A stretch of 64,000 nucleotides of DNA, from assembly GCF_014467075.1 (NCBI RefSeq), contig NZ_AP023027.1, forward strand, positions 3,509,501-3,573,500, in the 5' to 3' direction. How positions within the stretch are numbered: position 1 is the stretch's first letter; every line of letters starts with the position of its first letter. This document shows positions 50,765-59,983 of this stretch, in pieces. Source of the stretch: Anaerostipes caccae L1-92 (lineage in GTDB: Bacteria; Bacillota; Clostridia; Lachnospirales; Lachnospiraceae). The notes below the pieces were generated by a model that worked only from the letters and a program-made list of their open reading frames with translations, did not search any database and was not told the origin of the DNA. A program made the position numbers and the translations under genes.

Positions 50765-51247
50765 TCATCCTTCTAAATCAAAAAGCACGTTCTCATAATC
50801 CTGCACATAATATTTTATATTTTTTCTGCCTCTCTGAACAATCGTATGTCCCTCGGCTTCTAATCTTTCTTTTTGCGCTTCAATCCCTCCGGGATATTTA
50901 GGATTTAACTCTCCCCTTGCTTTCAGCGTCCGCCAATAAGGTGTTTCATCTTCAGAACGCTGACAGCTTGCCCAGGCAGCAATCGACACGAAAATTCCTG
51001 CCGTGATGGGATCTGTAAAATCTGCATCATTCTTTTTAGCCAGATAGACTCTGATCGTGCCTACGGTAATCACTTTTCCACAGGGAATCTTTTTCATTAT
51101 CTCATCATAAGTGACTGGAGGAGCAAAATACATCCTTTCCCCGCCATATCTTTTTATCGTCGCCTCATCCGTCACAATTTGTATTTTGGGCATCCCTTTG
51201 TCTTCGTAGAGCATTTTATTAAAATCTTTTTTATCTTCATTTGCCAT
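50765..51247 (-). CDS. Alkyltransferase-like (MGMT-fold) protein
   Basis: A 160-residue protein. The DNA-binding fold of O6-methylguanine methyltransferase is suggested by 'MKKIPCGKVITVGTIRVYLA' and 'YWRTLKARGELNPKYPGG'. The active-site PCHR motif is not seen, so it resembles alkyltransferase-like (ATL) proteins that bind damaged bases and flag them for nucleotide excision repair. The N-terminal 50 residues are an extra module. Single gene on the minus strand. Confidence 0.75.
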   Translation of the reverse strand: MANEDKKDFNKMLYEDKGMPKIQIVTDEATIKRYGGERMYFAPPVTYDEIMKKIPCGKVITVGTIRVYLAKKNDADFTDPITAGIFVSIAAWASCQRSEDETPYWRTLKARGELNPKYPGGIEAQKERLEAEGHTIVQRGRKNIKYYVQDYENVLFDLEG

Positions 51248-51350
51248 AATTCCCGCCTCCTTTTCTCAATCATAGACTATACTTAATCCCCATGCAATGA
51301 GACGGTTTGAAAATAATTTTCAAAAAATATAAACGATATATCTGTACAAT

Positions 51351-51890
51351 CTAATCTGTAATCACCAAATCCATAGATACATCATAATCATCTGTGGGGA
51401 TTTTTTCCCACAAAAGTTTTCTTCTGCACAACAGAACTTTATAAAAGTCTGCATCAGAGAGATACCGGTCATAATATCCGGCCCCATGTCCAAGGCGTTT
51501 TCCACAGAGGTCCGCTGATACACATGGAATTATCCCCAGCTGAATTTCTTTTTTCCGGATAAGAAGAGTATCTTTTTTCGGTTCCAACAGTCCATAAATT
51601 CCATTTTCCAGCTGTTCCATCCCCTTGATTTCCCTGACTTCCATGATACCCGGTTCGGTACATAACGGAACACCCACAGTTTTTCCCTGTCGGAAGCACT
51701 CTTCTAAAATCTTTTCCGTGGACACCTCTTTTCCAACGGATATATAACAGAAAACGGTTTCGGCTCTCTTAAATTCCGGTAACTCTAAGATAATCTCCTG
51801 TATCTTTTCATCTGATTCCTGCATGTATTCTGTGGATAACTTTTTCAGCTTTTCCCTGATCTGTTGACGGACCATCTTTTTATCTTCCAT
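51351..51890 (-). CDS. fthC: 5-formyltetrahydrofolate cyclo-ligase
   Basis: About 179 residues from the ATG at 51890 (AAAGGAG upstream). Family motifs include 'YISVGKEVSTEKIL', 'GIYGLLEPKK' and the nucleotide loop 'RLGHGAGYYDRYL'. It converts 5-formyl-THF to 5,10-methenyl-THF using ATP. Length is normal. Confidence 0.93.
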   Translation of the reverse strand: MEDKKMVRQQIREKLKKLSTEYMQESDEKIQEIILELPEFKRAETVFCYISVGKEVSTEKILEECFRQGKTVGVPLCTEPGIMEVREIKGMEQLENGIYGLLEPKKDTLLIRKKEIQLGIIPCVSADLCGKRLGHGAGYYDRYLSDADFYKVLLCRRKLLWEKIPTDDYDVSMDLVITD

Positions 51891-52053
51891 AAATTTATCT
51901 CCTTTGCTTTCAGAATACTTTCTTACCAGAAAGAATAGCATAACAATAAATGAAGTGGGTACACTTGTGCTAAATACCTTCTCATATTATAATAAAAAAA
52001 CTGCTTATTTATTAATTAAGCTGCTTATAATCCCCATGAAAGGATGTGTTTAT

Positions 52054-52596
52054 ATGTCATCAGCCAGAGAAAAACTCTATACCACTGAAGATATTTATGC
52101 TATGCACAATGGTACAAGGGCAGAGCTGATTAACGGACACATTTATTATATGGCACCGCCCACCAGAAATCATCAAAAAATTATAAGCAAATTAAATCAA
52201 TATATAGCAAACTACATTGACAGTTCAAACGATTCATGTGAAGTCTATCCTGCACCTTTTGCAGTCTTTCTCAATAATGATGACATGAATTATGTAGAAC
52301 CTGATATATCTGTGATCTGTGATAAAAACAAGCTGGATAACAGGGGATGCCATGGGGCTCCGGATTGGATTATTGAAATTGTTTCACAGAGCAGCAGGCG
52401 CATGGATTACAGTATCAAGCTTTTTAAATACCGTTCTGCCGGTGTGCGTGAATACTGGATCGTTGATCCTGAAAAGTCCAGGATTATGGTTCACGATTTA
52501 ATGAATGAAGATATTACGGAATATACCTTTCATGATAGTGTAAAATCCAAGATTTATGAAAATTTGATCATTGATTTTCGCAAAATTGACTTATAA
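52054..52596 (+). CDS. Uma2-family (DUF820) PD-(D/E)XK nuclease-like protein
   Basis: About 180 residues from the ATG at 52054 (AAAGGA upstream). The fold is typical of Uma2: 'RAELINGHIYYMAPP', 'YVEPDISVIC', 'GAPDWIIEIVSQSS' and 'AGVREYWIVDPEK'. The Glu/Asp and 'EIxS' positions fit the nuclease core. The in-cell role of these proteins is unknown; they are abundant in cyanobacteria and sporadic in Clostridia. It is divergent from fthC. Confidence 0.85.
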   Translation: MSSAREKLYTTEDIYAMHNGTRAELINGHIYYMAPPTRNHQKIISKLNQYIANYIDSSNDSCEVYPAPFAVFLNNDDMNYVEPDISVICDKNKLDNRGCHGAPDWIIEIVSQSSRRMDYSIKLFKYRSAGVREYWIVDPEKSRIMVHDLMNEDITEYTFHDSVKSKIYENLIIDFRKIDL

Positions 52597-52620
52597 TCAT
52601 TCATAAACTAATACATTATA

Positions 52621-52647
52621 TGGGGAGTTCCGTAACGGAACTCCCCA
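52621..52647. terminator. Bidirectional hairpin between Uma2 and the HAD gene
   Basis: A 13-bp perfect inverted repeat TGGGGAGTTCCGT / ACGGAACTCCCCA with a single central base (a real loop of 5 nt). It lies between the convergent Uma2 and HAD genes. No T-run follows, so it is a strong hairpin of uncertain terminator strength. Confidence 0.6.
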
Positions 52648-52675
52648 TAATGAAAATTAAATACACATATTTCTT

Positions 52676-53452
52676 CTACAGATGCATTGTCAACTCACTT
52701 AAATCATTTACAATCAGATCTGGCTTCACACTGCTCTTCTCCACATCTTCCATAGTGCTCTCTCCACTCAGCACCAGAATCGACGTCACATTACTTCCGT
52801 CTGCCACGGCAATGTCCGTGTAAATCCGGTCACCGACGATTGCTATTTCTTCCGGCCTGCACCCGGTCTCCCGTATGATATAATCCAGTGTATGGCGGGA
52901 CGGTTTTCCGAAAAACTCCGGATACCTTCCGGTGGAAGCCTCCACAAGCTTTGCCATGGAACCACAGTCCGGTATAAAAGTTCCTCCCTCCATGGGACAG
53001 TTCAGATCCGGATTGATTCCGTAATAGAGACAGCCGCTGCGTATAAAGCTGCAGGCTTTTGAAAGCTTTTCATAAGTCAGAGTCGTGTCAAACCCCAGGA
53101 CCACGATATCCGGATCTTCCTGTACAAGTGTTATTCCAAATTTCCTGAATTCCTCCAGCAAAGAGGGGGTACCCACTACATAGACACTTTTTCCATGATG
53201 TTCTTCCATAAGAAACCGGATCATCACATGACTGGAGATCATCATCTGTTCTTTCGTGATTTTAATCTCCATAAAATCCAGCTTCTCAATGTAAGCCTGC
53301 TGGCTTTTGGATGAATTATTTGTAAAAAAATAAAACGTCCTGCCTGTCTCTGTGACTTTGGAGAGGAAATCTTTTGTAAACGGAAACAGTTCCCTCCCCA
53401 GGTAGATCGTGCCGTCCATATCCAGAACAAAGACCTTAGTGTTTTCCAGCAT
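52676..53452 (-). CDS. araL: HAD-IIA (NagD/AraL-like) sugar phosphatase
   Basis: About 258 residues from the ATG at 53452, which has GAGG 6 nt upstream and follows the araD stop by 7 nt; an earlier ATG would overlap araD. HAD motifs: 'FVLDMDGTIYLG' (nucleophile Asp), 'FFTNNSSKS', Lys in 'FFGKPSRHTLDYI' and 'VGDRIYTDI'. The group includes NagD and Bacillus AraL, a promiscuous phosphatase of the arabinose operon. Here it is the last gene of the PTS-araM-araD operon, so it may dephosphorylate accumulated pentose or pentitol phosphates. The araL name is by context. Confidence 0.8.
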   Translation of the reverse strand: MLENTKVFVLDMDGTIYLGRELFPFTKDFLSKVTETGRTFYFFTNNSSKSQQAYIEKLDFMEIKITKEQMMISSHVMIRFLMEEHHGKSVYVVGTPSLLEEFRKFGITLVQEDPDIVVLGFDTTLTYEKLSKACSFIRSGCLYYGINPDLNCPMEGGTFIPDCGSMAKLVEASTGRYPEFFGKPSRHTLDYIIRETGCRPEEIAIVGDRIYTDIAVADGSNVTSILVLSGESTMEDVEKSSVKPDLIVNDLSELTMHL

Positions 53453-53459
53453 CGCATCC

Positions 53460-54155
53460 TCACTTTCCGGCATTTCCATAGTAGGCGTTCGGCCCGTGTT
53501 TCCGGAAAAAATGTTTATCCTGAATCATCCTCGGCGCTTCATGCACTTCTGTTCTCAGCTGTTCTGTCCTGGCAGCCATCTTTGCTACCTCTTCCAGCAC
53601 TACCGCATTGTGGACGGCCTCCATGGCATCCTTCCCCCATGAAAACGGCCCATGATTTGTACAAAGCACTCCGGGGACATAGGATGGATTTTTTCCCTGA
53701 AATGTCTCTATAATGACAAGACCTGTGTTTTTCTCATACTCTTCCCTGATTTCTTCTGCGCTGAGCCCTCTGGCACATGGAATCTGTCCATAAAAATAAT
53801 CTGCGTGAGTGGTCCCATAACATGGAACCGGCCTTCCCGCCTGGGCCCAAGAAGTTGCCCAGGCAGAATGTGTGTGTACAATACCGCCGATCTGTCCGAA
53901 TGCCTTATATAGTTCCAGATGGGTCGGGGTATCGGAGGAAGGATGATAATCCCCTTCCACCTTATTTCCGTCAAGATCCATAACCACCATATCGGAAGGT
54001 CTGAGTTCCTCGTAGGCGATTCCGCTCGGCTTGATAACAAACATTCCCTTTCTGCGGTCGATTCCGCTTACATTTCCCCAAGTATATGTGACGAGCCCTT
54101 TTGCCGGGAGCTCCATATTTGCCTCATACACCTGCTCTTTTAATTCTTCCAGCAT
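53460..54155 (-). CDS. araD: L-ribulose-5-phosphate 4-epimerase family enzyme
   Basis: A 231-residue class II aldolase-fold epimerase: '[12 protein letters not shown]', '[11 protein letters not shown]', zinc ligands in '[13 protein letters not shown]' and 'TTHADYFYG'. It interconverts L-ribulose-5-phosphate and D-xylulose-5-phosphate. It lies 13 nt after araM and before the AraL-like phosphatase. Confidence 0.92.
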   Translation of the reverse strand: MLEELKEQVYEANMELPAKGLVTYTWGNVSGIDRRKGMFVIKPSGIAYEELRPSDMVVMDLDGNKVEGDYHPSSDTPTHLELYKAFGQIGGIVHTHSAWATSWAQAGRPVPCYGTTHADYFYGQIPCARGLSAEEIREEYEKNTGLVIIETFQGKNPSYVPGVLCTNHGPFSWGKDAMEAVHNAVVLEEVAKMAARTEQLRTEVHEAPRMIQDKHFFRKHGPNAYYGNAGK

Positions 54156-54168
54156 ATCTTCCTTCCCC

Positions 54169-55461
54169 CTAACCGTTGATCACTTCTTCATAAAAACTAT
54201 AAAACTTGAGCAGTCTCATGAAGGTAATTCTTGCTCTCACATAAGGAGACAATCTTGCAGTTTTTTCCTGAAAGCTTTCGTCAAAGCCAAGATCCTCAAG
54301 GGTTCTGACCCCATTCACTTCTTTGAGCATATCGGTAAGCTCTCCGGCTGAAGGGATCTCATCGATCACCGCCGCGATCTCATCTTTCCTTTCCAAAAGC
54401 TTCTGTGAGTCAACTTCTTCCAGCAGGTTCGGTGTGTTTTCTTCTATGATAGACTCATACATTCCAAGCTTAGTAAAATTCACTCTGATCAGTTCTTCTT
54501 CTACAGGCATAGATTCTTTCACTGTAAATGCTTCACCGCGCATTTTCTCTGCCGCTTTGTGGTAGATTTTTGAAGCCAGGATCAGCCCTACGCCAACCTT
54601 TTCCCCGTGGTAAAAGTCAATGTAATCATTCAGCACTTCCATTTCCCACAAATGGGACATATGATGCTCCGCCCCAGATGCGGGTCTTGAGTTGCCGGTC
54701 ATCTGCATGGCAAGACCGGAAAGCAGGAGTCCATACATCAGCTCTTCATAAGCCTTCGCATCGCCGGCTGCCAGTCCCGGAAGACTGGCCTTCAGCGCAT
54801 CCAGTGCCTGATACTCCATCTCACAGATTTCTTCACAAATATATTCTCCCATCAGGATATGTGTGATCTTCCAGTCTGCAAGAGCCGTATATTTCCCGAG
54901 CAAATCTGCAGCACCGGAAGCCGTCAGCCGCATCGGTGCCCTGCTGAAAATATCCGTGTCCGCAATGACAACGATCGGCGATACGGCAGTAAAGCTCTTT
55001 TTAAATCCGTGCCATGTCATAGCTGCTACTGTGGATACAAAACCGTCCACACTGGCCGCCGTCGGTACGGAGAAGAAAGGAATTTTTTTCTCGTAGGCGT
55101 GATACCTTGAGATGTCATGGATGGTCCCGGACCCAACAGCGATCATCAGATCCAGCTCGCCCATCTGGTCAAGATACTTTTGTGCCGCCTCCACGCCATG
55201 TTCATTGGCATGGAGGTTTTCCGGATCAAGGACTGCCTTTTTCAGACCCGGCACAAGGCGTTCCACCGTCTTTCCCGCTGCCTCATAAGTATTTTCATCA
55301 CAGATCATTACAATATTTTGAAACTTCTTATATGCGTCCCTTGCAAGGATCTCGGGGAGTCTGCTGACTGCCCCGCTTTCTATAATTATATCGTCCACAA
55401 TGATTTCATGTTTTCTGCCGCAGCTGCACGGCTTTAAAAATTTATTCACATCTACCTTCAT
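54169..55461 (-). CDS. araM: AraM/EgsA-type sn-glycerol-1-phosphate dehydrogenase family
   Basis: A 430-residue iron/nickel-type dehydrogenase. The NAD-binding '[16 protein letters not shown]', '[10 protein letters not shown]' and metal ligands in '[17 protein letters not shown]', 'SGAEHHMSH' and '[10 protein letters not shown]' are seen. Characterised AraM reduces dihydroxyacetone phosphate to sn-glycerol-1-phosphate. In this operon a related reaction on a pentitol phosphate is an alternative, because it is flanked by AraD and a PTS. The extra N-terminal 'CSCGRKHE' motif is typical of the family. Confidence 0.88.
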   Translation of the reverse strand: MKVDVNKFLKPCSCGRKHEIIVDDIIIESGAVSRLPEILARDAYKKFQNIVMICDENTYEAAGKTVERLVPGLKKAVLDPENLHANEHGVEAAQKYLDQMGELDLMIAVGSGTIHDISRYHAYEKKIPFFSVPTAASVDGFVSTVAAMTWHGFKKSFTAVSPIVVIADTDIFSRAPMRLTASGAADLLGKYTALADWKITHILMGEYICEEICEMEYQALDALKASLPGLAAGDAKAYEELMYGLLLSGLAMQMTGNSRPASGAEHHMSHLWEMEVLNDYIDFYHGEKVGVGLILASKIYHKAAEKMRGEAFTVKESMPVEEELIRVNFTKLGMYESIIEENTPNLLEEVDSQKLLERKDEIAAVIDEIPSAGELTDMLKEVNGVRTLEDLGFDESFQEKTARLSPYVRARITFMRLLKFYSFYEEVING

Positions 55462-55464
55462 ACT

Positions 55465-56892
55465 TTACACCCCTGCTTCTTCCGCTGATTCATTTTTTTC
55501 CGCCTGACGGTCTAAGTAAGCTACGATCTCCTTGTTCTTCAGTTTAAAGACTGCAAACATGACTGCGTAGACAATCACTGCAATCGCGATGAAGACAGGA
55601 TTTCCGGAAAGGAATGCAAGGAATACGAACCCAAGCATTGGTTTTCCAAGAATATTAAAGCTCGTAATCATGGCTGCTCCCGCCGGGATCGCAAATCCCG
55701 CGGAGATTGCCACCTGCGTAAACAGCGGAGCTGTATAAGTACACATGAGAAGCCCTAAGCTGAACCAAATTGTTCCGGCTACAAGAATCTTTGACATATT
55801 TCCTTTATAGACCGCTACCAGGCCCTGTACCATATATGGGATAGCCAGAAGATCTACTACCGGCAGCACCTGATTGCCCGGGAGGATCGTAGAAACCACG
55901 ATCATAATAGGGATCAGCAGAAGTCCGCTTGTAAGAGTAGCAGGTTCTCCATAGCCGACCGCATCGTTGACGGCAATATACCATTCCCTGTCACCTGCTT
56001 TGCCCATGAATTTTCTTGCGGCCTCCGTGATCGGCGCAAACGCCTGGGCAAACATACTTGCTATTTTAGGAAAGATCGCCATGACCGCACTGGTAGCTAT
56101 CGCAGCTTCTAAAATATCACCCCATCCGGCGATGGTTCCAAGTTTATTGATGCTTCCCAGTATCCCGATAAACATTCCGAGGAAAAATCCAAGAGTCATG
56201 GGCTCCCCGAGAAATCCGATTTTCTTTTCTATCGATTTTGGATTCAGTTTTAATTTGTTGAATCCAAGCTTATTTAAGATCGGATCAAACAAAATTGCAA
56301 AAATCGCGGGTTCTACATTGTGCATGGCAATAATGGTACAGTTGGGATAGTTATAGTATTTAGACCACCTCTTTGCAACCAGCTCTGATATGAGCAGACT
56401 GTACAGATTCAAAAGAATCATACATGCGATTCCCAAAATAAAATTGTGGGTCTTGAAAATAACCATGGCGCCCCAGACAATATAGGAATAGTTATTCCAG
56501 AGATCCGACGGCTGAAAAATATTCGTCCATTTTACAAGGAACAGGATCGTCTGTAAAAGAATCCCCAGACCCAGATAGATCATTCCCGCGCTGGTTGCAA
56601 AGGCAACGACGGAGGTCGCCTGCCATCCCACGTCAAACGTATTTAAATTTACCCCTGTGACGCCTGCCATGACCTGGGACATATTCTTGACCATCGGTGT
56701 GATGATCGGTGTAAACGCTCCGAGAATCAGAGTAAATCCCATCAGGGATACTCCTGCATAAAGCGCTGATAAAAATGCTTTCTGTACTTTGACTTTAAAA
56801 ATCAATGCTATAATGAAAATAATAAATGGTACGATGATTGCCGATCCGAAGTTGTCGATGATTGCTTTCAGTGTTGCAAGAATTGCTTCCAT
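55465..56892 (-). CDS. gatC: PTS galactitol-type EIIC permease
   Basis: A 475-residue membrane protein with about ten helices, of the Gat (galactitol) EIIC family: 'WTNIFQPSDLWNNYSYIVWG', 'HNVEPAIFAILF' and 'NDAVGYGEPATLTSG'. It translocates an alditol while EIIB phosphorylates it. Which alditol is used cannot be told from the sequence. It is separate from EIIB and EIIA, as usual for the Gat family. Confidence 0.9.
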   Translation of the reverse strand: MEAILATLKAIIDNFGSAIIVPFIIFIIALIFKVKVQKAFLSALYAGVSLMGFTLILGAFTPIITPMVKNMSQVMAGVTGVNLNTFDVGWQATSVVAFATSAGMIYLGLGILLQTILFLVKWTNIFQPSDLWNNYSYIVWGAMVIFKTHNFILGIACMILLNLYSLLISELVAKRWSKYYNYPNCTIIAMHNVEPAIFAILFDPILNKLGFNKLKLNPKSIEKKIGFLGEPMTLGFFLGMFIGILGSINKLGTIAGWGDILEAAIATSAVMAIFPKIASMFAQAFAPITEAARKFMGKAGDREWYIAVNDAVGYGEPATLTSGLLLIPIMIVVSTILPGNQVLPVVDLLAIPYMVQGLVAVYKGNMSKILVAGTIWFSLGLLMCTYTAPLFTQVAISAGFAIPAGAAMITSFNILGKPMLGFVFLAFLSGNPVFIAIAVIVYAVMFAVFKLKNKEIVAYLDRQAEKNESAEEAGV

Positions 56893-56919
56893 ATGTATTT
56901 CCTCCGTTTTACTCTCTCT

Positions 56920-57222
56920 TTATTTTCCGACAGACCTCAGTGCTTCCACAATCTGATTAAAAAATTCATCTTCTCCCATACCTGTAATGCACGCAAAAGC
57001 ATTAACCATCGGAATGCCGTAATCCCCGTCCGGGAGCGGGCTGGTATGTGCAAGAATATCAAATCTCCCTGACTGGGCAAGATTTAATGCCTCTGTCGGT
57101 CTGGCTTCCGTAGTGGAGACAGAATATCCCCGTTCTCCTAATTTTTCCTTCAATTTTGCCGCTACCATAGATGATGTTACGGTTCCAGACCCGCAAACGG
57201 ATAAAATATTGACTGCTGACAT
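56920..57222 (-). CDS. gatB: PTS galactitol-type EIIB component
   Basis: About 100 residues from the ATG at 57222 (AAAGGAG upstream); an in-frame longer reading lacks a binding site. The phosphorylated Cys lies in 'LSVCGSGTVTSSMVA'. It passes phosphate from EIIA to the incoming alditol. Confidence 0.9.
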   Translation of the reverse strand: MSAVNILSVCGSGTVTSSMVAAKLKEKLGERGYSVSTTEARPTEALNLAQSGRFDILAHTSPLPDGDYGIPMVNAFACITGMGEDEFFNQIVEALRSVGK

Positions 57223-57248
57223 AATAAATCTCCTTTCATTTTTCCTGT

Positions 57249-57719
57249 TCAGGAAAGTGACTGTTCTTTTTCTTTTATAATGTGGATGACGTCCTGTTTT
57301 TTCGTACACTCCGTCAATTGTTTCAGTGTGTTTGAATCCTGCAGCACCTGCAGAATCCTTTGTAAAAATACCAGATGTTCTTCCGGATCGTCCACGGCAA
57401 GCATAAATACCAGTCTTGCCATGACCACTTCATCTGTTGTCCCCATCTGATAAAACTTCACAGGTTTTTTTAAGATTCCGATGGCTACCGCGCCTTTGTA
57501 CACATGGCTTTTATCTGTATGCGGAATGGCTATTCCTACTCCTCCCATGTTGACCCCTGTAGGAAAATCCTTTTCCCTTGTCTTTAAGGCGTCAATATAG
57601 GAATCCCTGCAGTAACCTTCCTCTATCAGTGTCTTTCCCAGACGCTCAAAGACTTCCCCGGAGCTTTCGGCATCGAGATCCGTAAGCACCAGTTCCTCTT
57701 TTAAATCTTCCCAAATCAT
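57249..57719 (-). CDS. gatA: PTS fructose/mannitol-type EIIA component
   Basis: A 156-residue EIIA-2 domain with the phosphorylated His in 'GIAIPHTDKSHVY'. It accepts phosphate from HPr and donates it to EIIB. It follows the PRD regulator by 6 nt, so regulator and PTS are one operon. Confidence 0.9.
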   Translation of the reverse strand: MIWEDLKEELVLTDLDAESSGEVFERLGKTLIEEGYCRDSYIDALKTREKDFPTGVNMGGVGIAIPHTDKSHVYKGAVAIGILKKPVKFYQMGTTDEVVMARLVFMLAVDDPEEHLVFLQRILQVLQDSNTLKQLTECTKKQDVIHIIKEKEQSLS

Positions 57720-57725
57720 GCTGCA

Positions 57726-59807
57726 TTACCTCATTTCATATTCATATCGTTTGATTGCGTTATAGACTTCATCTCTGCTTTGGGCCGGCCGTATTTTATT
57801 TCGAAACTTCTCATTGTGAAACAGATTCACGAGATGGAACATAGCCTTTAAATGTGTTTCTTTGTTAATTGCGCTTAAACAGCAGACCCACTCCACAGGA
57901 TCAAACTCCGGTTTACCGAATACTACCGGCTCATCCAGTCTGATCAGGCTCATACCCACCTTTTTTGCACCGGCATTTAAAGCTTCATGGGGCAGTGCGA
58001 ACCCCGGTGCCACGAGAATATAAGGGCCGTTCTGCTCCACATTCTTTATCATGGAACTTATATATCTTTCCTCGATACAATCATTTTCAAGCAGATACTG
58101 AGCCGATTGTCTGACGGCTTCCTGCCAGGTTTTACAGCTCACATTCAGCCTTATGGCCTGCTTTGGAAGCATTTCAGCCAGAGGCAGGCTCACCTCTTTG
58201 TGAAAGAACTCATTGACGACCTCTTCTATTTTAAATATCATTTTTTCCGGGTCCGTATCCGAAGTAAGGATTTCCTTGATCCGCTTCATATGAACTGCCT
58301 CAGGCTTTTCTTTCTTCGTCTGTTTTTTACCGGTGCTCCGGTTTCCTTTCAGCCTCGAAAGTTTTTTCCCTACATTGATGCAGTCTCCGTCATTCAGCAG
58401 AGGATCCACCTGGATATACTCTAAATCGGTGTCCAGAGCTACTGTAGAGAGAATCACATCAGCCTCGTCAACAGCCACATTCTTAAGGTCATGAGCCGGT
58501 ATGATATCTGCTACATGAAAATTGAAATACTTTTTAAGCCTGGCCAGAAGAAGCTGGGATGTTCCGATTCCTCCGTTGCATACCAGAATTACCGAATAAC
58601 GCTCCGCGGAGTTTCTGTTTCTTTCAATTGCGGCACAGATATGCACCACAATATATGAGATTTCTACCTCATTCAGCTTCCGCCCTATGTAATCTTCCAG
58701 GACAAATACATTGTTTTGTACCGCTTTCTGTATCTTCGGATAGCGCTCCAGGACTTCTGTCACCACTGAACTCACCGTGTTGTCCCGTATGGCTGATGAA
58801 AACATGGATTCCAGATGATTAATGAGATTTTCATAGAAGATATAATCTCCCTGCAAATTCAAATCGATGTCAATAGAAACATGCTCAATAAAGGTTCTTG
58901 TGATCACCTGCATCTTAACAATTTCCTGGTTGCTGGTCGTCTTTTTGATATAACGCATCTCATTTAATATTCTGCCGAGAAATTTAACTTCGTCCTCCAC
59001 AACCTCAATGCCAGCAAAGTCACTGAGCTGCTTTAATATATACCCCGCCATTTCATATTTGCTGTTTTTCTTGCCGTCCTGCTCTGCATAAATTTTAAGC
59101 CGCATGCGGTACAGGCTTAAGAGAAGAAAATATTTAAGGTCAGTGAAGGAAGTGTCTGTGAGAAACCTTCCCGAAAAATGTTCCGCCAGATTGATAACCT
59201 TTTCCATAGTCTTCAGATCTTCCATATCTACCCGGCACTCCTCTTTCAGAGAACCGATCAGTCTCTCAAAAACCGGTGCCTCCCGGTATACGGATTCACT
59301 GCTTTTTACCATGGAGAATAACAATAATCTCTTGTTTTTTTCCTCACCTTCTAACATCAATCCTTTATTGGAATGGGAGACAACATAAAGTCTGTGCTTC
59401 CTGAAAAACTTTTTAAGGCTTTCCAAATCCTGAATCACTGTGGACCGGCTCACATACATGCAGTCCGCCAGATCCGAAAGGGTCCGGTAATCATTTTCAC
59501 AGATCAGCAATGTCGCCATAAATATCTTTCTCTCGTTTTTCTCCAGCTTATAGGAATAAAAATTATCCCGGAAAAGATACTGCCTTGCCATATTTATATC
59601 TTTTCCCGTCTCAATGACGCCTTGTTTTCCGAGACTCACGCCGGACAATTCATTTTTGCTGAGAAATTCATTAATCTGCTCCAAGTCATTCCGGATGGTC
59701 CTTACGGAAACTCCGAACTGCTCTGCAAGCTCCTTCATTTGTGCCGCCTGCCCATATTCTTTTTTCTGAATCAGAGTAGATAAGATTTCCCGAGATCTCT
59801 TGTTCAT
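57726..59807 (-). CDS. PRD-domain transcription activator with EIIB- and EIIA-like domains
   Basis: About 693 residues from the ATG at 59807 (GAGGTGA upstream). Domains in order: DeoR/HTH-11 helix-turn-helix (about 1-60), Mga-like HTH (about 95-150), PRD1 and PRD2 (about 170-395), EIIB-like with 'VCNGGIGTSQLL' (about 405-490), a linker, and EIIA-like with 'GFALPHEAL' (about 535-690). This is the MtlR/LicR activator architecture; phosphorylation on PRD His, EIIB Cys and EIIA His reports PTS activity. It is the first gene of the operon and probably activates it at the palindrome upstream. Confidence 0.92.
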   Translation of the reverse strand: MNKRSREILSTLIQKKEYGQAAQMKELAEQFGVSVRTIRNDLEQINEFLSKNELSGVSLGKQGVIETGKDINMARQYLFRDNFYSYKLEKNERKIFMATLLICENDYRTLSDLADCMYVSRSTVIQDLESLKKFFRKHRLYVVSHSNKGLMLEGEEKNKRLLLFSMVKSSESVYREAPVFERLIGSLKEECRVDMEDLKTMEKVINLAEHFSGRFLTDTSFTDLKYFLLLSLYRMRLKIYAEQDGKKNSKYEMAGYILKQLSDFAGIEVVEDEVKFLGRILNEMRYIKKTTSNQEIVKMQVITRTFIEHVSIDIDLNLQGDYIFYENLINHLESMFSSAIRDNTVSSVVTEVLERYPKIQKAVQNNVFVLEDYIGRKLNEVEISYIVVHICAAIERNRNSAERYSVILVCNGGIGTSQLLLARLKKYFNFHVADIIPAHDLKNVAVDEADVILSTVALDTDLEYIQVDPLLNDGDCINVGKKLSRLKGNRSTGKKQTKKEKPEAVHMKRIKEILTSDTDPEKMIFKIEEVVNEFFHKEVSLPLAEMLPKQAIRLNVSCKTWQEAVRQSAQYLLENDCIEERYISSMIKNVEQNGPYILVAPGFALPHEALNAGAKKVGMSLIRLDEPVVFGKPEFDPVEWVCCLSAINKETHLKAMFHLVNLFHNEKFRNKIRPAQSRDEVYNAIKRYEYEMR

Positions 59808-59878
59808 ATTTATCACCTCATCTATGGTTTGAGTATATCATCCGCACTCTGTAAAAAACAGTTTGAGGTTTTTCATCT

Positions 59879-59919
59879 TTTGTGAAAAGAAATGTCACCG
59901 TTACATTTCTTTTCACAAA
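59879..59919. promoter_or_regulatory. 17-bp inverted repeat, candidate operator of the PTS operon
   Basis: Arms 59879-59895 and 59903-59919 are perfectly complementary over 17 bp (core TGTGAAAAGAAATG / CATTTCTTTTCACA) around a 7-nt centre. It lies about 70 nt upstream of the PRD regulator start. No T-run follows, which favours an operator over a terminator. Confidence 0.6.
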
Positions 59920-59928
59920 TAAGTGCAA

Positions 59929-59961
59929 AAAAAAGAGAAGCCATAAAAACTTCTCTTTTTT
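59929..59961 (-). terminator. Terminator after fruK
   Basis: AAAAAAGAGAAG / CTTCTCTTTTTT, a 12-bp stem with a 9-nt loop, ending the deoR-fruK transcript. Confidence 0.85.
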
Positions 59962-59983
59962 CCTACTTGACAATTAAATTATT

